From Emiliania huxleyi CCMP1516 (taxonomy: Eukaryota > Haptophyta > Isochrysidales > Noelaerhabdaceae), in the NCBI RefSeq assembly GCF_000372725.1, contig NW_005200970.1, forward strand, positions 47,494 to 111,493: DNA of 64,000 nucleotides, written 5' to 3'. The notes beneath the pieces were generated by a model. That model ran no database searches and had not been told where the DNA came from. It was given only the letters and a program-made list of their open reading frames with translations. Made by a program: the position numbers and the translations under genes. Positions 30,216 through 41,732 of this stretch are shown piece after piece. Positions within the stretch are counted from its first letter, which is position 1. Every line of letters begins with the position of its first letter.

Positions 30216-33200
30216 ATGGACACGGCCGGCAGCGCTCCCTGGTACCGCCTTGTGGGTTCCCTCGTGCACGAGTCCGGGGAGCCACCTGGCTGCTGGGCCG
30301 CCCTTGGCAAGTCCCAGGCATCGCTGCCCATCCGGTCCGAGACTGAGGCGGTGCCCATGATTTTGCCGGTTCCGCCAAAGACCGAGTCAGCGGAGGCGCA
30401 GCGCAGCGAGGCGTCGAGCCTCTTGCGGAACTACAACACGCCACAGGATCTAGTTCGGCCCACGGAGGTCTGCGCCACTCAGATCGCCGACTCGAAGACG
30501 GCCGAGTTGACCGATCTCTTCTCCATTTCAAGTGACTTTGCCGGCTCGTGGCCGCACTGCGCCTCCTTCATCTGGGCCCAGCGCGGAGCCGCCGCCGCCG
30601 TTGCGTGGCACGCGGAGCCTCACCACGCGCTCACCGACGAGCTCTACAAGACCGACAAGCCGCTTGCGAACCCGCCGGTCGACAAGGGCGCGTGGCTGCT
30701 TCTCCTCGCGATGCTCCCGCTGGCATGTGCTCCGTCGCCCTCTCCGCCCCCACCCCCGCCTCTGCCGCCGCTCCCCACTGGCTTTGTCGCCGCGGCGAGC
30801 ATCAGGGAGCTCCAATCCCTGATCACGGAGGCTGCTGCTTCGCGAGCCGACGTCTCAATCTACCTGCCGCCCAGTGCAGACTTCAAGCTGAACAGCCAGA
30901 TCAGGTGCGCCTCCAGCATCAAGGTGACCGTCGCGAGCAGCGGCGAGGGCGCGACGCTCGACGGCCAGGAACAGACCAGGCTCTTTTACCTCTCGGGCGG
31001 CTGCAGCCTCACCCTGCGGGGGCTGAACCTCGTCGAGACGGCCACGTCCTCGCTGCCCTTTCTCCACCCTTGTGCGGCCGTGCTGGCGCTGCTCCTCGCG
31101 GCGTGCTTTGAGCCGCTGCTGCGTGGGCAGGTCAAGAAGAAGAGGGTGGAGGGCCGCAGGCACGCAGCTAGCTCCGTGCACTGGCTCACCAGCACGCGTG
31201 CTCTCCGAGTTGGCATTGTGATCATCTTCTTCCTGCAGGGCGTATGCGGCACACCAGCGGCACCGCTGCAGCCCGTCAGCGTCAGCAGCCCGTGCTCGCT
31301 CACCGACGGCGGCTTGTGCGCCACGTCGCCAAACTACCCGAACAGCTACGGCATCAACGAGGCGTGCACCATCAGCGGCGTGCCGCCGGTCGAGCTGGAG
31401 ACGATCGCCTTTGAAATGGAGCAATGCGGCAGCTGCGGATGCGGTGACTACCTCACCGTCAACGGCGTGAGGTACTGCGGCACCTCGGGGCCGAGTGGCG
31501 CGGTGGCGGAGGACGGCGTCATCGAGTGGCGATCGGATCACAGCGTATTCGGGCCGGGCTGGAAGGCGTGCCCCTGGTCCCTCTCGCTCCCCTTTCTTCT
31601 CCTCTCTGACGCCTATCCTCCCTCTGCCGTCAGATCTGCTGGCCGACCCGCCCGCCTTCACCGCCACCAGCGCCATCACCGCCCCCACCCCCGCCTCTGC
31701 CGCCGCTCTCCCCCGGCTATGTCGCCGCGGCGACCGAGACCGAGCTCCGCAACCTGATCGAGGAGCCGTCTGCCGACGTCTCCATCTACCTGCCGCCCGG
31801 TGCAGAGTTCAAGCTGAACAGCCAGATCAGGTGCGCCTCCAGCATCAAGGTGACCGTCGCGAGCAGCGGCGAGGGCGCGACGCTCGACGGCAATGGAGTG
31901 ATCGGGCTCTTTTTCCTCTCGCGCGGCTGCAGCCTCACCCTGCGGGGGCTGAACCTCGTCAACGGGAGGGCGGTGGACAGCGGCGGCGTTGTGAACGCTT
32001 TCGACGCAGGCGACGTCGAGATCATCGATTCGACAATCACAAACTGCAGGGCTGGCTTGGTGCGCCTCGTAGAGCTAGCCGCCTCCCTGCAGCGCCGCAC
32101 GGCAGCGGGGCGGGAGATGCAGAGGGCCACGGCTGCCTCACCCCGCTCCCTCCTCGCAACCGCAGAACGGCGGCGTCGTCAGCGTGTATAACAGCGGTGC
32201 GGTCTCGATAATCGGCTCCACTGTGACGGGCTGCTCTGCTAACTGGGTGCGCCGCGTAGAGCTAGCCGCCTCCAGCAGCGCCGCACGGCAGCGGGGCGAG
32301 AGAGCGAGAGGGCCACGGCTGCCTCACCCCGCTCTCTCCTCGCAACCGCAGGACGGCGGCGTCGTCTACGCGGAGGACAGCGGTGCGGTCTCGATCATCG
32401 ACTCGGATGTGTCGGACTGCTCTGCTGGGGTGCGCCGCGTAGAGCTAGCCGCCTCCAGCAGCGCCGCACGGCAGCGGGGCGAGAGAGCGAGAGGGCCACG
32501 GCTGCCTCACCCCGCTCTCTCCTCGCAACCGCAGTCCGGCGGCGTCGTCTACGCGGAGGACAGCGGTGCGGTCTCGATAGCCGGCTCGATCGTGACCGGC
32601 TGCTCGGCTGCTGAATATGTGCGCCGCGTAGAGCTATAGCCGTACTCCAACAGCGCCGCACGGCAGCGGGGCGAGAGAGGGAGAGGGGCCACGGCTGCCT
32701 CACCCCGCTCTCTCCTCGCAACCGCAGTCCGGCGGCGTCGTCTCCGCGTGGAACAACGGTGCGGTCTCGATAAGCGGCTCGACAATGACGAGCTGCTCTG
32801 CTGGCAATGTGCGCCGCGTAGAGCTAGCAGCCACACCGCCCAGAAGAGGCGGCTGTTGACTCTTCGCCCCCCACTTGGGACTACGCAGGACGGCGGAGCT
32901 ACATACACGTCTGCCACCGACCTCATCGTGACCGACTCCACCATCTCCGGCTGCACTGCCACGCGAGGCGGAGCAGTGTGCGTGTGGTCGGGCTCAGCCA
33001 GCCTGGCCCGCTCCACCATCTCCAACTGCATCGCCACAGAGTCTGGCGGCGGCCTCTACTCGGCGGGAGGGCGCACCTCCCTTAGCGACGGCACCCTCAT
33101 CAGCGGCTGCTCTGCCCCAGTTACAGAGGGGAGCTCCATCTTCCTGCTCGCTGGCGAGGTCTCCTATACCCTCCCCGCCCCCGCCGGCCGCTGGCTGCCG

Positions 33201-36200
33201 AACGCGCGCTGCGAGGTGTACCGGGAGGCGTGCCCGACGGATGATCAAGGTCGCCCGACCAATGACTGCCCTAATCACCGCGAAACTTGCGCGATCAACC
33301 TCGTCGTTCAGAACAACGTCGACCCGTGGTACTGCCAGAGCCCGACCTTCGTGCAGCCCTGCAACTGGGAGGGCGACCCCTCCCTCCTCGGCGATGACCT
33401 CTACCAGTTGCCGCTGCTGCCCGTCGATGAGGACTTCCCCTTTGCCTGCGCCGCCGGCCTCCGCGGCTCGGCCGACCCAAAGGAGCAGTCGAGCAGCAGC
33501 TGCGCCGGCCGCTGCCCCGCAGGCTCCAAATGCCCCACAGAGGCGACCTATGAGGCGCTGCCCTGCGATGCTGGCCACGTCTGCCCGGAGGGAACGAGCG
33601 TGCCCCTTCCCTGCCCCGCCGGATCGTACTCGAACGCCACCGACCTCGCCGCCGCGAGCGAGTGCACCGACGCCTCGCCGGGCTACTTTGCCACCACCGG
33701 CTCCACCGAGCAGACGCCGTGTCGCGAGGGCAGCTTCGCCGCCGGCACGCGCAACGACGCGTGCGAGCTGTGCCCCGAGGGGTACTCCCAGGACCAGCCC
33801 GCCGCCGCCGCCTGCGTCCGCTGCGCTGCTGGCAAGTTTTGCCCGTTGGGATCGTCGCGCGAGCTGGACGCGCAGTGCTCGCCTGGCACGTACGCCAACG
33901 TGACGGACGCCGACGGCGACCCCGAGTGCCTCGCCTGCCCCGCCGGCTCATCGTGCGCGGGAGGTGGCGCCGCGCCTGCCGTGTGCTCTCCAGGAACCGC
34001 AGCCAAGCCTGCTCAGGACCAGTGCACCATCTGCGACGTCGGGACGTATCAGCCGGATTCCGGAGCCGCGGGCTGCCTCGAGTGCGCGCTGGGTACGTTC
34101 TGTCCAAAGGGAAGCAGCGCTCAGCTGCCGGCGACCTGTCCCGCGGGCTTCTACAACGGGAAGGCGTCCACCACGCTGGAGAGCCTCGACGATTGCGTCG
34201 GTTGCGCGCCTGGCAGCTTCTGCGCCGGCGGCGCCGCGCAGCCAACCGCTTGCGCTCCAGGTAGCATCGCCCCGTCGGCCAACATGTCCGCGTGCGAGCT
34301 GTGCCCAAAAGGCAATTTCGCAGCCTCCGCCACCGCTTGCGAGGAGTGCGAGGCGGGCACCTACGCGGCGAGCGACGGCCTCTCGCAGTGCACTCCCTGC
34401 CCCCACCCCCTCAGCTCCAAGAGCGGCGATGTCACCTGCTCCATCTGCAAAAAGGACTTCTACTTGAAGGACGCGAGCACCGATCCGGACGACATCTTTG
34501 AGAACCCGACCCAGCACTGCAAGCCGTGCCCACCCAACGCCAACTGCAGCGCCGGCACCGCTCTCGCGTCCCTCGGCGTGGACGTCGGCTACTGGCGCGC
34601 CTCCAACGCAACCTCGGAGCTTCACCGCTGTGACTCAGAGACGTGCTCTGGTGGCTCCGGCCAGCCCTCCCTCCGCCGCCTCACCGACGGAGATGACGAC
34701 CCGTACTGCACCGCCGGCCACACCGGCCCGCTCTGCGAGGTCTGCGTCGCGGACTCGGACTACTTTAGCTCAGCCGAGAAGCGCTGCGTCGCCTGCCCCT
34801 CGAGGGCTCGCTCCGCTGGCGTCTTTGTCGTCTTTGTCATCGTCGTCGCTGTGCTCGCCGCCGTCTACGCTGGGCTCCGTCGCCTCCCCCTCTCCCGCCG
34901 CCTCCGGCAGCGGGCCACCCGCATCGAGTCCGAGGTCGGCCTGCAGCCCAAGTTCAAGATCGTCGTCGGCTTCTACCAGGTGAGCAGCATCCTCGGCGTC
35001 GTCTACGGCGTCCGCCTCGACGAGCACTTTACGCGCTGGCTCAACGTGCTCAAGCTGTTCAGCCTGGACCTGTTCGATGTTGCCATCCCCGGCCGTTGCC
35101 TCGGAGCCATGAGCACGCGGCTGCTCGTCGCAGGGATCTGGCCGTACCTCGCCGTCGCCTTCGTGTCGCTCGCCATTGTGGCGGCGGCGGCGGTCCTCAA
35201 CGTCAAGCAGGCATTCGACCGCCAGCTGCTCGGCCGCCTCCTTTACTGGGCGATCTTCATCTTCTACCTGGTGCTTCCCTCCGTCTCGCGCTCCATCTTC
35301 AGCGCGAGGCTGTGCGAGTCCTTTGGCTACGACGACGCCACAGGCCAGCGGATCAGCTACCTGCTCGCCGACCCCTCGCTCACGTGCGACGACGGCCCGA
35401 CGTGGGACGACAAGACTAGCGGACTCGCGCCGTACTTTTGGGCCTTCTTCGCCCTCTGGCCCGTCCTCGTGCCGCTCGGCTTCTTGGCGCTGCTGCTCCG
35501 CGTCCGCAAGCCCGTGGCTGCGCAGCGCGCAACGCCGCTCTCTCGCGCGACGAGCTTCCTCTGGCGGGACTACTCCGCCGGCTTCCTCTTCTGGGAGGTG
35601 CTCGACCTGGTCCGCAAGATCTTCCTCACCTCGATGGTGCTCTTCATCGACCAGGAGTACGGCTCCAGGAAGCTGCTGCGCACCGTGGTCGCCGGCATCG
35701 TCTCGGCCATGTTTCTCACCATCCTCGCCCTCGCCCGTCCCTACCGGCGCTCCGACGACCTCTACCTGGCGTGCATCGCCAACTTGCTGCTCACGTGCTG
35801 CTTCGCGTCGGGAGTGGTCATCCAGGTCCGCGCCCCACGCTGTCCCTCTCTCACAGCTCCGCGCAACCTCACACCACCCGCCCCCTCCGCCGCCGCAGCT
35901 GTGCGATAGCACTATGTACGAAGACATGTGCTACGGCCTCGTTGGCTACAAGACCTCGCGCAGCGCCACAACCTTTGTCGTCGTCCTCACCGCGGTCATG
36001 CTCGCCATCTCGCTAGCCGTCATCCTCGTATCGGCGGTCAGCGCCACGAGGGCGAAGACCATGCGGCTCGCCTCGTCGAAACGCGAGCCGATGCGCGACG
36101 GCATCACCCTCGCCGACGGCCAGCAGTGGCACCTCTTCCTCAGCCATGTCTGGAGCACGGGGCAGGTTTGGCACTCCTTGCCCCGCCAGTTTTCGTGTGT

Positions 36201-37260
36201 GGAGAAGACCTGACCTGGCCTTCCTCCCTTGTAGGACGCCGTCGCCGTAATCAAGAATGAGCTTCTGCAGTTCCTGCCCGGCTGCGAGATCTTCCTCGAT
36301 GTCGACGACCTCAAAAACATCGGAGAGCTGGAGGCGTACATTGGTCGCTCGCAGGTGGTGCTCTGCTTCCTCTCGCGGGGCTACCTGCGCTCGACAAACT
36401 GCCTGCGAGAGATCCGCGCCGCGCTGGAGATGGGCAAGCCGCTCGTGCTCGTCCACGAGGCAGACCCGGACAAGGGCGGAGGCACGCTCGCCAAGCTGCG
36501 ATCCGAGTGCCCCGAGGAGCTGCGGGCCGCCATCTTTGACGCCGGCTGGCCGATGGCGGTGTGGCATCGGATCGAGGCCTTCCAGCACGTCTCGCTCAAG
36601 GTCATCGCCGAGGCGCTGCTGCTGAAGACGCCAAAGTACGAGGGCGAAAAGGAGCTGCCCCTGTGCATCCCGGGCGAGATCCGAGCCGACGGCCTCGCCT
36701 TCCCCAAGCCGGTGGTTCTCTGGGCCTCGACTTTGAACGCCGGGGCGCGAGGGCTTGCCAATGCAGTCGCGGTGGCCGTGGCTGGCAGCATCTCTGTCAC
36801 CGACGCGATTCCCTCGCTCCTCTCCTCGCTGCCTCGCGCGAGCGACAGCGGCGGCGACGAGGCGACCCACATGCTGCTCTACCTGAACAAGGCGACGTGG
36901 GCCGGCGAGGGCGCCGAGGCGCTCGCAGAGCAGGTGCGCGCCGCGCGCGAGGCCAGGCTGCCGATCGTCATGGCGCACGAGAATGATGCCGTCCGCGGCG
37001 GCTGCATCTTTGCCCACTTTTTCGAGGTGACGCCGCGCGACCTGATCGCCGATGGGCTGTACCATGACCTCGCCGTCGGCTGCCACGCTGGCCCGCACCG
37101 GCAGGTGTCGATAGCCCTCCTCGCACAGGCGCTCGGCGCGACCAAGCAGACGGCTCAGTCGCGCGTTCGCCGCGTCACCGCCCTCGCTCGAACGACGCAG
37201 CCCCGCGGCTCCTCTTCAAAGATGGAGCCGTGTCGGTCGAGTGGCGAGGACCTTGCCTAA
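30216..37260 (+). CDS. Multi-pass receptor: CUB, beta-helix, GCC2/3, ~9 TM helices and tandem TIR domains
   Basis: Nine exons, all phase 0: 30216-31565, 31634-32059, 32166-32246, 32352-32429, 32535-32618, 32728-32808, 32889-35825, 35899-36165, 36235-37260 (2109 residues). Intron 31566-31633 is GC-AG; the others GT-AG. Order: unknown N-terminus; a hydrophobic stretch WLLLLAMLPLACAP; Pro linker; beta-helix start (VSIYLPPSADFKLNSQIRC); hydrophobic VGIVIIFFLQGVCG; CUB-like (SPCSLTDGGLCATSPNYPNS, GPGWK|ICW; about 358-453); a second copy of Pro linker plus beta-helix; PMP-type repeats (GGVVYAEDSGAVSI); Cys-rich GCC2/GCC3 (about 898-1335); about nine helices (1340-1750); TIR1 (FLSHVWSTGQDAV, FLDVDDLKNIGELEAYI, NCLREIRAALE, Glu present); diverged TIR2 (about 1924-2070). 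Where the true N-terminus lies is uncertain. It would sense something outside and signal through TIR; ligand unknown. Confidence 0.8.
32060..32888 (+). repeat. Array of five near-identical introns between 26-28-codon exons
   Basis: Introns 32060-32165, 32247-32351, 32430-32534, 32619-32727 and 32809-32888. The first four share GTGCGCCGCGTAGAGCTAGC (small changes), GCGCCGCACGGCAGCGGGGC, GGCCACGGCTGCCTCACCCC and the end CTCGCAACCGCAG. The fifth keeps only the 5' 20 bases. Exons between are 81, 78, 84 and 81 bp, each one PMP-type repeat, all phase 0. This is a tandemly amplified exon-intron cassette. Confidence 0.95.
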
Positions 37261-37821
37261 GCCTGCGAAGAGTCGGCAGCGCCGCATGCCCAGATGAGCC
37301 AGATCGTCTGACCACCACCATTTCGCACCACCACCTCCACGCATGTTCACTAGCTAGCACTGGAAGCGTTTGGGCCAGACAAGCTGTGCCTGCGCGCCTG
37401 CGGCGCAAGCGTTTTGTCCCCTCCCCTTCTCCCTGCATGTCTGCGCCTGCTGCTGGCGAACCCCGAGAGGCGTTGGAGTGCCTCGCCAGGCCTGCTGTAG
37501 ATTTTGTGCTCCCCGTTCTCCCTGCCTGTCTGCGCCTGCGGACAGGTACGTTTTGTGCTCCCACCCGTTCTCCCTGCCTGTCTGCGCCTGCGGCGCGAGT
37601 TTTGTGTTTTGTCCTCTTCGTTCTCCCTGTCTGTCTGCGGAGACTGCGCCTGGGCGCTACGGTACGTGTGTTGTGTGACTGTTGGTGCTCACCGCACCCC
37701 CCCCCGTTCTGCACGCATGGGCCTCTGTCTGAGCCTGCGGCGGCGAGTTTTATCCGCTACGTTTTGTTGTATACTTACCCCATTTTCGCTTCCTGCTGTC
37801 GCGTGTCGGACGTACTAACTA
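37261..37821. repeat. Intergenic with degenerate ~65-bp tandem repeat (37385-37760)
   Basis: Four to five diverged units with TTTTGT, then CGTTCTCCCTGCCTGTCTGC, then GCCTGCGGC. Creates open frames on the plus strand without features. Probably non-coding. Confidence 0.7.
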
Positions 37822-38452
37822 CTATCTCATCCGAGCAGCCTCAGCTCCGACCGCCCTCTCCCTTGGGGCGCCGCCCGCTGACCGCCAAACGCGCCCGCCT
37901 CCCTCCGCTAGTGCGGCGTGGCCCTTCGTCCCCGCCTTCCACGGCGCCCACGCCCTCCTCGCTCGCTTCGCGGCGGGCGCGGCGCTGCTCGCGTCCACCG
38001 CCTCCACCGCCGCCTGCTGCTGCTGCGGCTCCTCCAGCTCGGACTGCCGCACGCCTCTGCCTCCGCCCAAAGCAGCCAGCCCGCCAAGCCGCGCCGACGG
38101 AGCGAGGGGCGGGCCACCTGCACCCCCGCTCTCCGCCGCCGCCTCGCCGAGAGCGGCGCTCAGGTGCGACGGCTCGTCTCTCCGCATCGCCTCGGAGATA
38201 GCCGAGGCCGAGGCCAGCGCCTCGAGCCGCGCCATGGCCGCGCGCAGCCGCCGCCGCGCCTCTGCGGAGAGCGCCTCCGCCGGCCCCAGCCTCAATCTCC
38301 TTCATCGTGAAGCGCGTCTCGATCTCCCCGACCTCGCCGTCCCTCGCCACCCGCTTCCGCCGCGCGGACTCGACGCGAAACTGGTTCTGCCAGCTCGTGA
38401 CGAACCCGGCACCCTCTCCGGCGAGCTGTCGGCTACCGCCGCCACCACCGCC

Positions 38453-38499
<47 letters not shown>

Positions 38500-39393
38500 C
38501 GGCCGCCGCCGCCAGCGCGGCGTCGGCGCAAGCTTGCGAGGCCTCTGGCCGCGCCGTGGCGGGCGGCGGGGCGGCGGGTGCCCCCCCCTCGGATGAGGAT
38601 CCGCCGGGAGCAGACCCGTCGGCGCCGCCCCCCTCGGCGCCCTGGCTGCGGCCTCGCTCCCTCTCCGCCCGCTTGTCGGTGCGGATGCTCCTCTTGTCGG
38701 CCTCGAGCAGCTGCTGCGCCAGGCCAGAGCCTGCCGAGGGCGGGCAGGCAGCAGAGGCGCGCGGCCGTCAGCGACCCGTGAGGTGCGGTGCGGGCGGCAG
38801 TGACGGTGAGGTCGAGGGAGGCGGCGGCGAGGGCGACGCGGAGGGAGGCCGCGGCGAGGGCGAGGCGGACGGCGGCGGCGGCGACGGTGAGGCGGACGGA
38901 GGCGGCGGCGACGGCGGCGACGGCGGAGAGACTGGTGCGGTGCGGGCGGCGGCGGCCCCTCGAGGGGCCTCTCTCGACGAACTCCGGGGAGGATGCCGCA
39001 CCGGTGTGTGGCTGCAAGGCGCGGTGTGCGAGCGGTGCAGGCGGCCCTCTGCGTGGGAGAGGGAATGCGGCCCACGGTCAGAGCCCCCTACCCCCACGGT
39101 ACCCGAACCCAACCCCCTCTGCATCTAGTCTGCATCTAAGCGCGCGTGCGAGAGGGGAGGCGAGAGGCTGCGTCTCCGGGGCGAGGGGCTGCGTCTCCGG
39201 CACGCCGAGGCGCGCGCTTGGCATCGTCGCTGAAGAAGGCGACCACGTCGCTCCACAGCTGCAGCTGCGGGTAGTGCTCGCGCAGAGCCTCGCGCACCAC
39301 CTCGAGCTTGGACAGCTGCGCCGCCCGCCGGCGGCACACGCCCTCTCCAACGCCGACGTACTTCCCGAGCCTACGTGCTGAATACGCCGACAT
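37822..39393 (-). CDS. Hypothetical protein with charged helix and Gly/Ala-rich linkers
   Basis: Start ATG 39393 (MSAYSARRLGKYVGVGEGVC). The first segment continues RRRAAQLSKLEVVREALREH, LWSDVVAFFSDDAKRA to about 39200. After repeat-rich sequence (38770-38940) a second coding segment reads AQQLLEADKRSIRTDKRAER, low-complexity Gly, then GFVTSWQNQFRVESARRKRV and EIETRFTMKEIE (to about 38300). A third reads RRRLRAAMARLEALASASAI to a stop at 37824-37822. Splice borders between segments are inferred from frame only. The conserved-looking WQNQF block suggests a real gene; no family recognised. Confidence 0.45.
38775..38940. repeat. GGCGGCGGCGAGGGCGA tandem repeat
   Basis: Purine/C minisatellite of 9-24-bp units (GAGGGAGGCGGCGGCGA, GGCGGCGGCGACGGTGAGGC), on the minus strand probably intronic. 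Encodes long Ser/Pro or Gly/Glu runs if translated. Confidence 0.7.
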
Positions 39394-39432
39394 GAGGGCG
39401 GGAAGACGGCGGAATCCGTGTCCTCTCGGGCG

Positions 39433-40423
39433 CTAGTTGGGGCACATCAGTACGTCTTCCGCTTCTAGGCTCCCGAGCCGCGTGGTGAGGCGGTGCACCC
39501 GCGAGGGGGCGTGCTCGTCGATCGCAGGGAGGAGCCGCTCCACAACCTCGTGGTGCGCCGACGGCTGGGTGGTTCCGAACCGGAGCGCCGCGAGGTCAGC
39601 GAGCACCTGCGCTGGCGTGCGGGTTGTCCAGACAAACTCGTTGGCGTCCACGATTGAATCGTCCCACACCGAGAGCGACTGCAGAGGCGGCGAGGCGCGC
39701 GGTAGAGGAACGAGCCTGCCGCCGCGCATCGCGACGTGCGGCCACAGCTCCGGGTTGCCGAGCACCGCCTCCCATTTCAGAGGGCAGAGGAGGAGCAACG
39801 CATCCTCCGCCGCGACGCCGCACGCGAGGTGGGCGGTGTGGTGGACCGCGCGTCCGAGGAGCAAGCCGTCCACGTGACACTCGGCAGCAAACCACGAGCC
39901 GACCGCCCCGCCTGCCGCCTCTGCTTCCGCTCGCGCCTCTCCCGCCGCCTCCGTTGCCACCGCTGCTGCGCCGGCGGCGCCCGCGGCACCGGAGGGGGGC
40001 GCCCGCATCTCGACGACCACGCCGAGCGTCTCCCACACGTAGGCTCTTAAGAAGCGAATGGCTGTCTCGGCGGGCGACTCGACACCTCTCGTGAGTTGCG
40101 TACACGGAGCGCTGGCGTTCGGCTGTGGAGGGCGCGCCATGAGATGCGGAGGGAGGACGGCCGGGACGGACGCCGTGAGGCCGCACTGGTGCAGGCCCGA
40201 CACTGGCTGCGCGTTCGCGGGGCCCAGGCTTTGCCGCGCCGCGGCGTTGAGCGCCGCCACGAGCGCCGCTTCGCCCGGTGAGACATCACTGACCGCCGTC
40301 AGCTCGCGTGAGGAGCCAGGAAGGGTGCGAGGTGGTGTGGCGAGCACCGCGCGCGAGGCCAGGTGTAGGTAGAGTGGCACCGCGCCCCGCTGGAACGGCG
40401 GTCCCGTCGCCGGCAGTAGCCAT
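39433..40423 (-). CDS. Hypothetical protein, start unresolved
   Basis: A frame of about 330 codons ends at 39433. It has no in-frame ATG at its beginning: it opens after a TAG near 40440, and the first in-frame Met is internal (MARPPQPNASAPC). The ATG at 40423 is in another frame, so an intron near the 5' end is likely. Text looks coding: SPAETAIRFLRAYVWETLGV, SWFAAECHVDGLLLGRAVHH, LLLLCPLKWEAVLGNPELWP, SIVDANEFVWTTRTPAQVLA, STOP after DVLMCPN. A GAATTCTTTG leader motif sits just upstream of 40423. No family recognised. Confidence 0.5.
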
Positions 40424-40681
40424 GGAAACAAAGAATTCTAGCCAGGTGTTTCGGCGCGCTGCTCGGAGGGCCTTTACAAGATCCCGCTCGCGCAGGTGGG
40501 GACCCTGTCCTTCTCCCACCCCTTGTTTGGTCCTAGATGGGTAGTGCTAGCTTCCGGGAGGACGACCCCGCGGGCTAGTCGCCGACCACACCCACAAAGA
40601 ACCCTGCACAAAGACCGCGCACGGGCGCGGGGAACGGTTCCTTTTTACCAATCTCCTAGTAGAGCTGTCTGTTTTATTTAT

Positions 40682-41668
40682 TTATTTGGTGCGTGTGCGC
40701 GCCAGGGCGCGGATGGCGACGACCACCGGATGCCCTTCAGCACCGCGTGGCACGCGCTTCACCGCGTAGAACCGGTGACTCCGGTTGGCAAGCACTTCGC
40801 GGAGCTGCGCCGGCGAGACGATCGATTGCGCCTTGCGGATTTCATCTCTCGAGCGCCAGCAAAGCTGCCAGTCCTGTGCGTCCCATGGGCGTGGGCGCAG
40901 CGGCTCGCACTCCGCACGCTGCAGACTCCACGTTGGCAGCAGCACCTCCTCGGGATAGAGCAGCGGCTTCGTCCAAGCTTGCAGCATGAGCGTGAGCTTG
41001 CGCTGAGCAGGTGGGGAGGACGCGGCTTCGGCTGTCAACGCGGCGAGAAGAGTAGTCTGCGGGTTGGTCCATGTGGGAGTGGAGCTCTTGAGGTGGCTCC
41101 ACCTCGAGGTGGTCCATTCGGCATTTTTCTCAAAGTGGCCGATGAAGGCTCGCAAGACCGACAGTGGATAAAAGCTTCCCTCGTGGTAAGCAAATCCGTG
41201 TCGCCCACGGTCGACGTGCGGCGAGATGGTCTGGTAGAATGGAACGCTGCGCACCTTGCGCGTTGCCGCGTTCGCCGCGAGCGGAGCTGGACTCGCCGAG
41301 CAGCGCAGCTGCCGCACAGATGCCTCCCAGCCACGTCGCACCCACAGCATGTTGGAGGCCTGCAGCACGGCGTACTGACAGTGATTTGGCCAAGCGGTGT
41401 CCATGTGCACAACGTTCAGCAGGTGCGCGAGCAGGATGGTCACGCTAGCTCTTGAGACGCCAAGCCGGCCAGGAGTGATGCTCAGTCGTCCATTTGCCAG
41501 TATTACGTGTCGGGCGAGCGACGCCATCGTCTGATTGCTGTAGGCCGTGTCGACATTCAGGTGCATGACGACTCGTGTGTTGGCCTCCGAAAAGTCAAGC
41601 GCGTTGCGCATGAGAATGCGCAGCCACGGCAACTGCTCGAAGGCGAGGACGGAAATGCACGCCGCCAT
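40682..41668 (-). CDS. Putative glycosyltransferase-like protein (GT14-like, weak)
   Basis: 328 residues from ATG 41668 (MAACISVLAFEQLPWLRILM). Text such as TRVVMHLNVDTAYSNQ, LLAHLLNVVHMDTAWP, ASNMLWVRRGWEASVR, HEGSFYPLSVLRAFIGHFEK and PLLYPEEVLLPTWSL follows a pattern I associate with core-2/I-branching (GT14) type enzymes: an early nucleotide-sugar strand, an EGSFYP block and an EE-x-LLPT block. It lacks an N-terminal membrane anchor in this model; the frame is open 10 codons upstream from a GTG, so a 5' exon may be missing. A TTTATTTATTTATTT tract follows the stop. Function is a guess. Confidence 0.4.
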   Translation of the reverse strand: MAACISVLAFEQLPWLRILMRNALDFSEANTRVVMHLNVDTAYSNQTMASLARHVILANGRLSITPGRLGVSRASVTILLAHLLNVVHMDTAWPNHCQYAVLQASNMLWVRRGWEASVRQLRCSASPAPLAANAATRKVRSVPFYQTISPHVDRGRHGFAYHEGSFYPLSVLRAFIGHFEKNAEWTTSRWSHLKSSTPTWTNPQTTLLAALTAEAASSPPAQRKLTLMLQAWTKPLLYPEEVLLPTWSLQRAECEPLRPRPWDAQDWQLCWRSRDEIRKAQSIVSPAQLREVLANRSHRFYAVKRVPRGAEGHPVVVAIRALARTRTK

Positions 41669-41732
41669 GAAACTCGTCCGTCCAGGTGTTCCCTTCACAC
41701 TCTAGAGGGCCGCGGACCGCGCAGGGTGTTCT

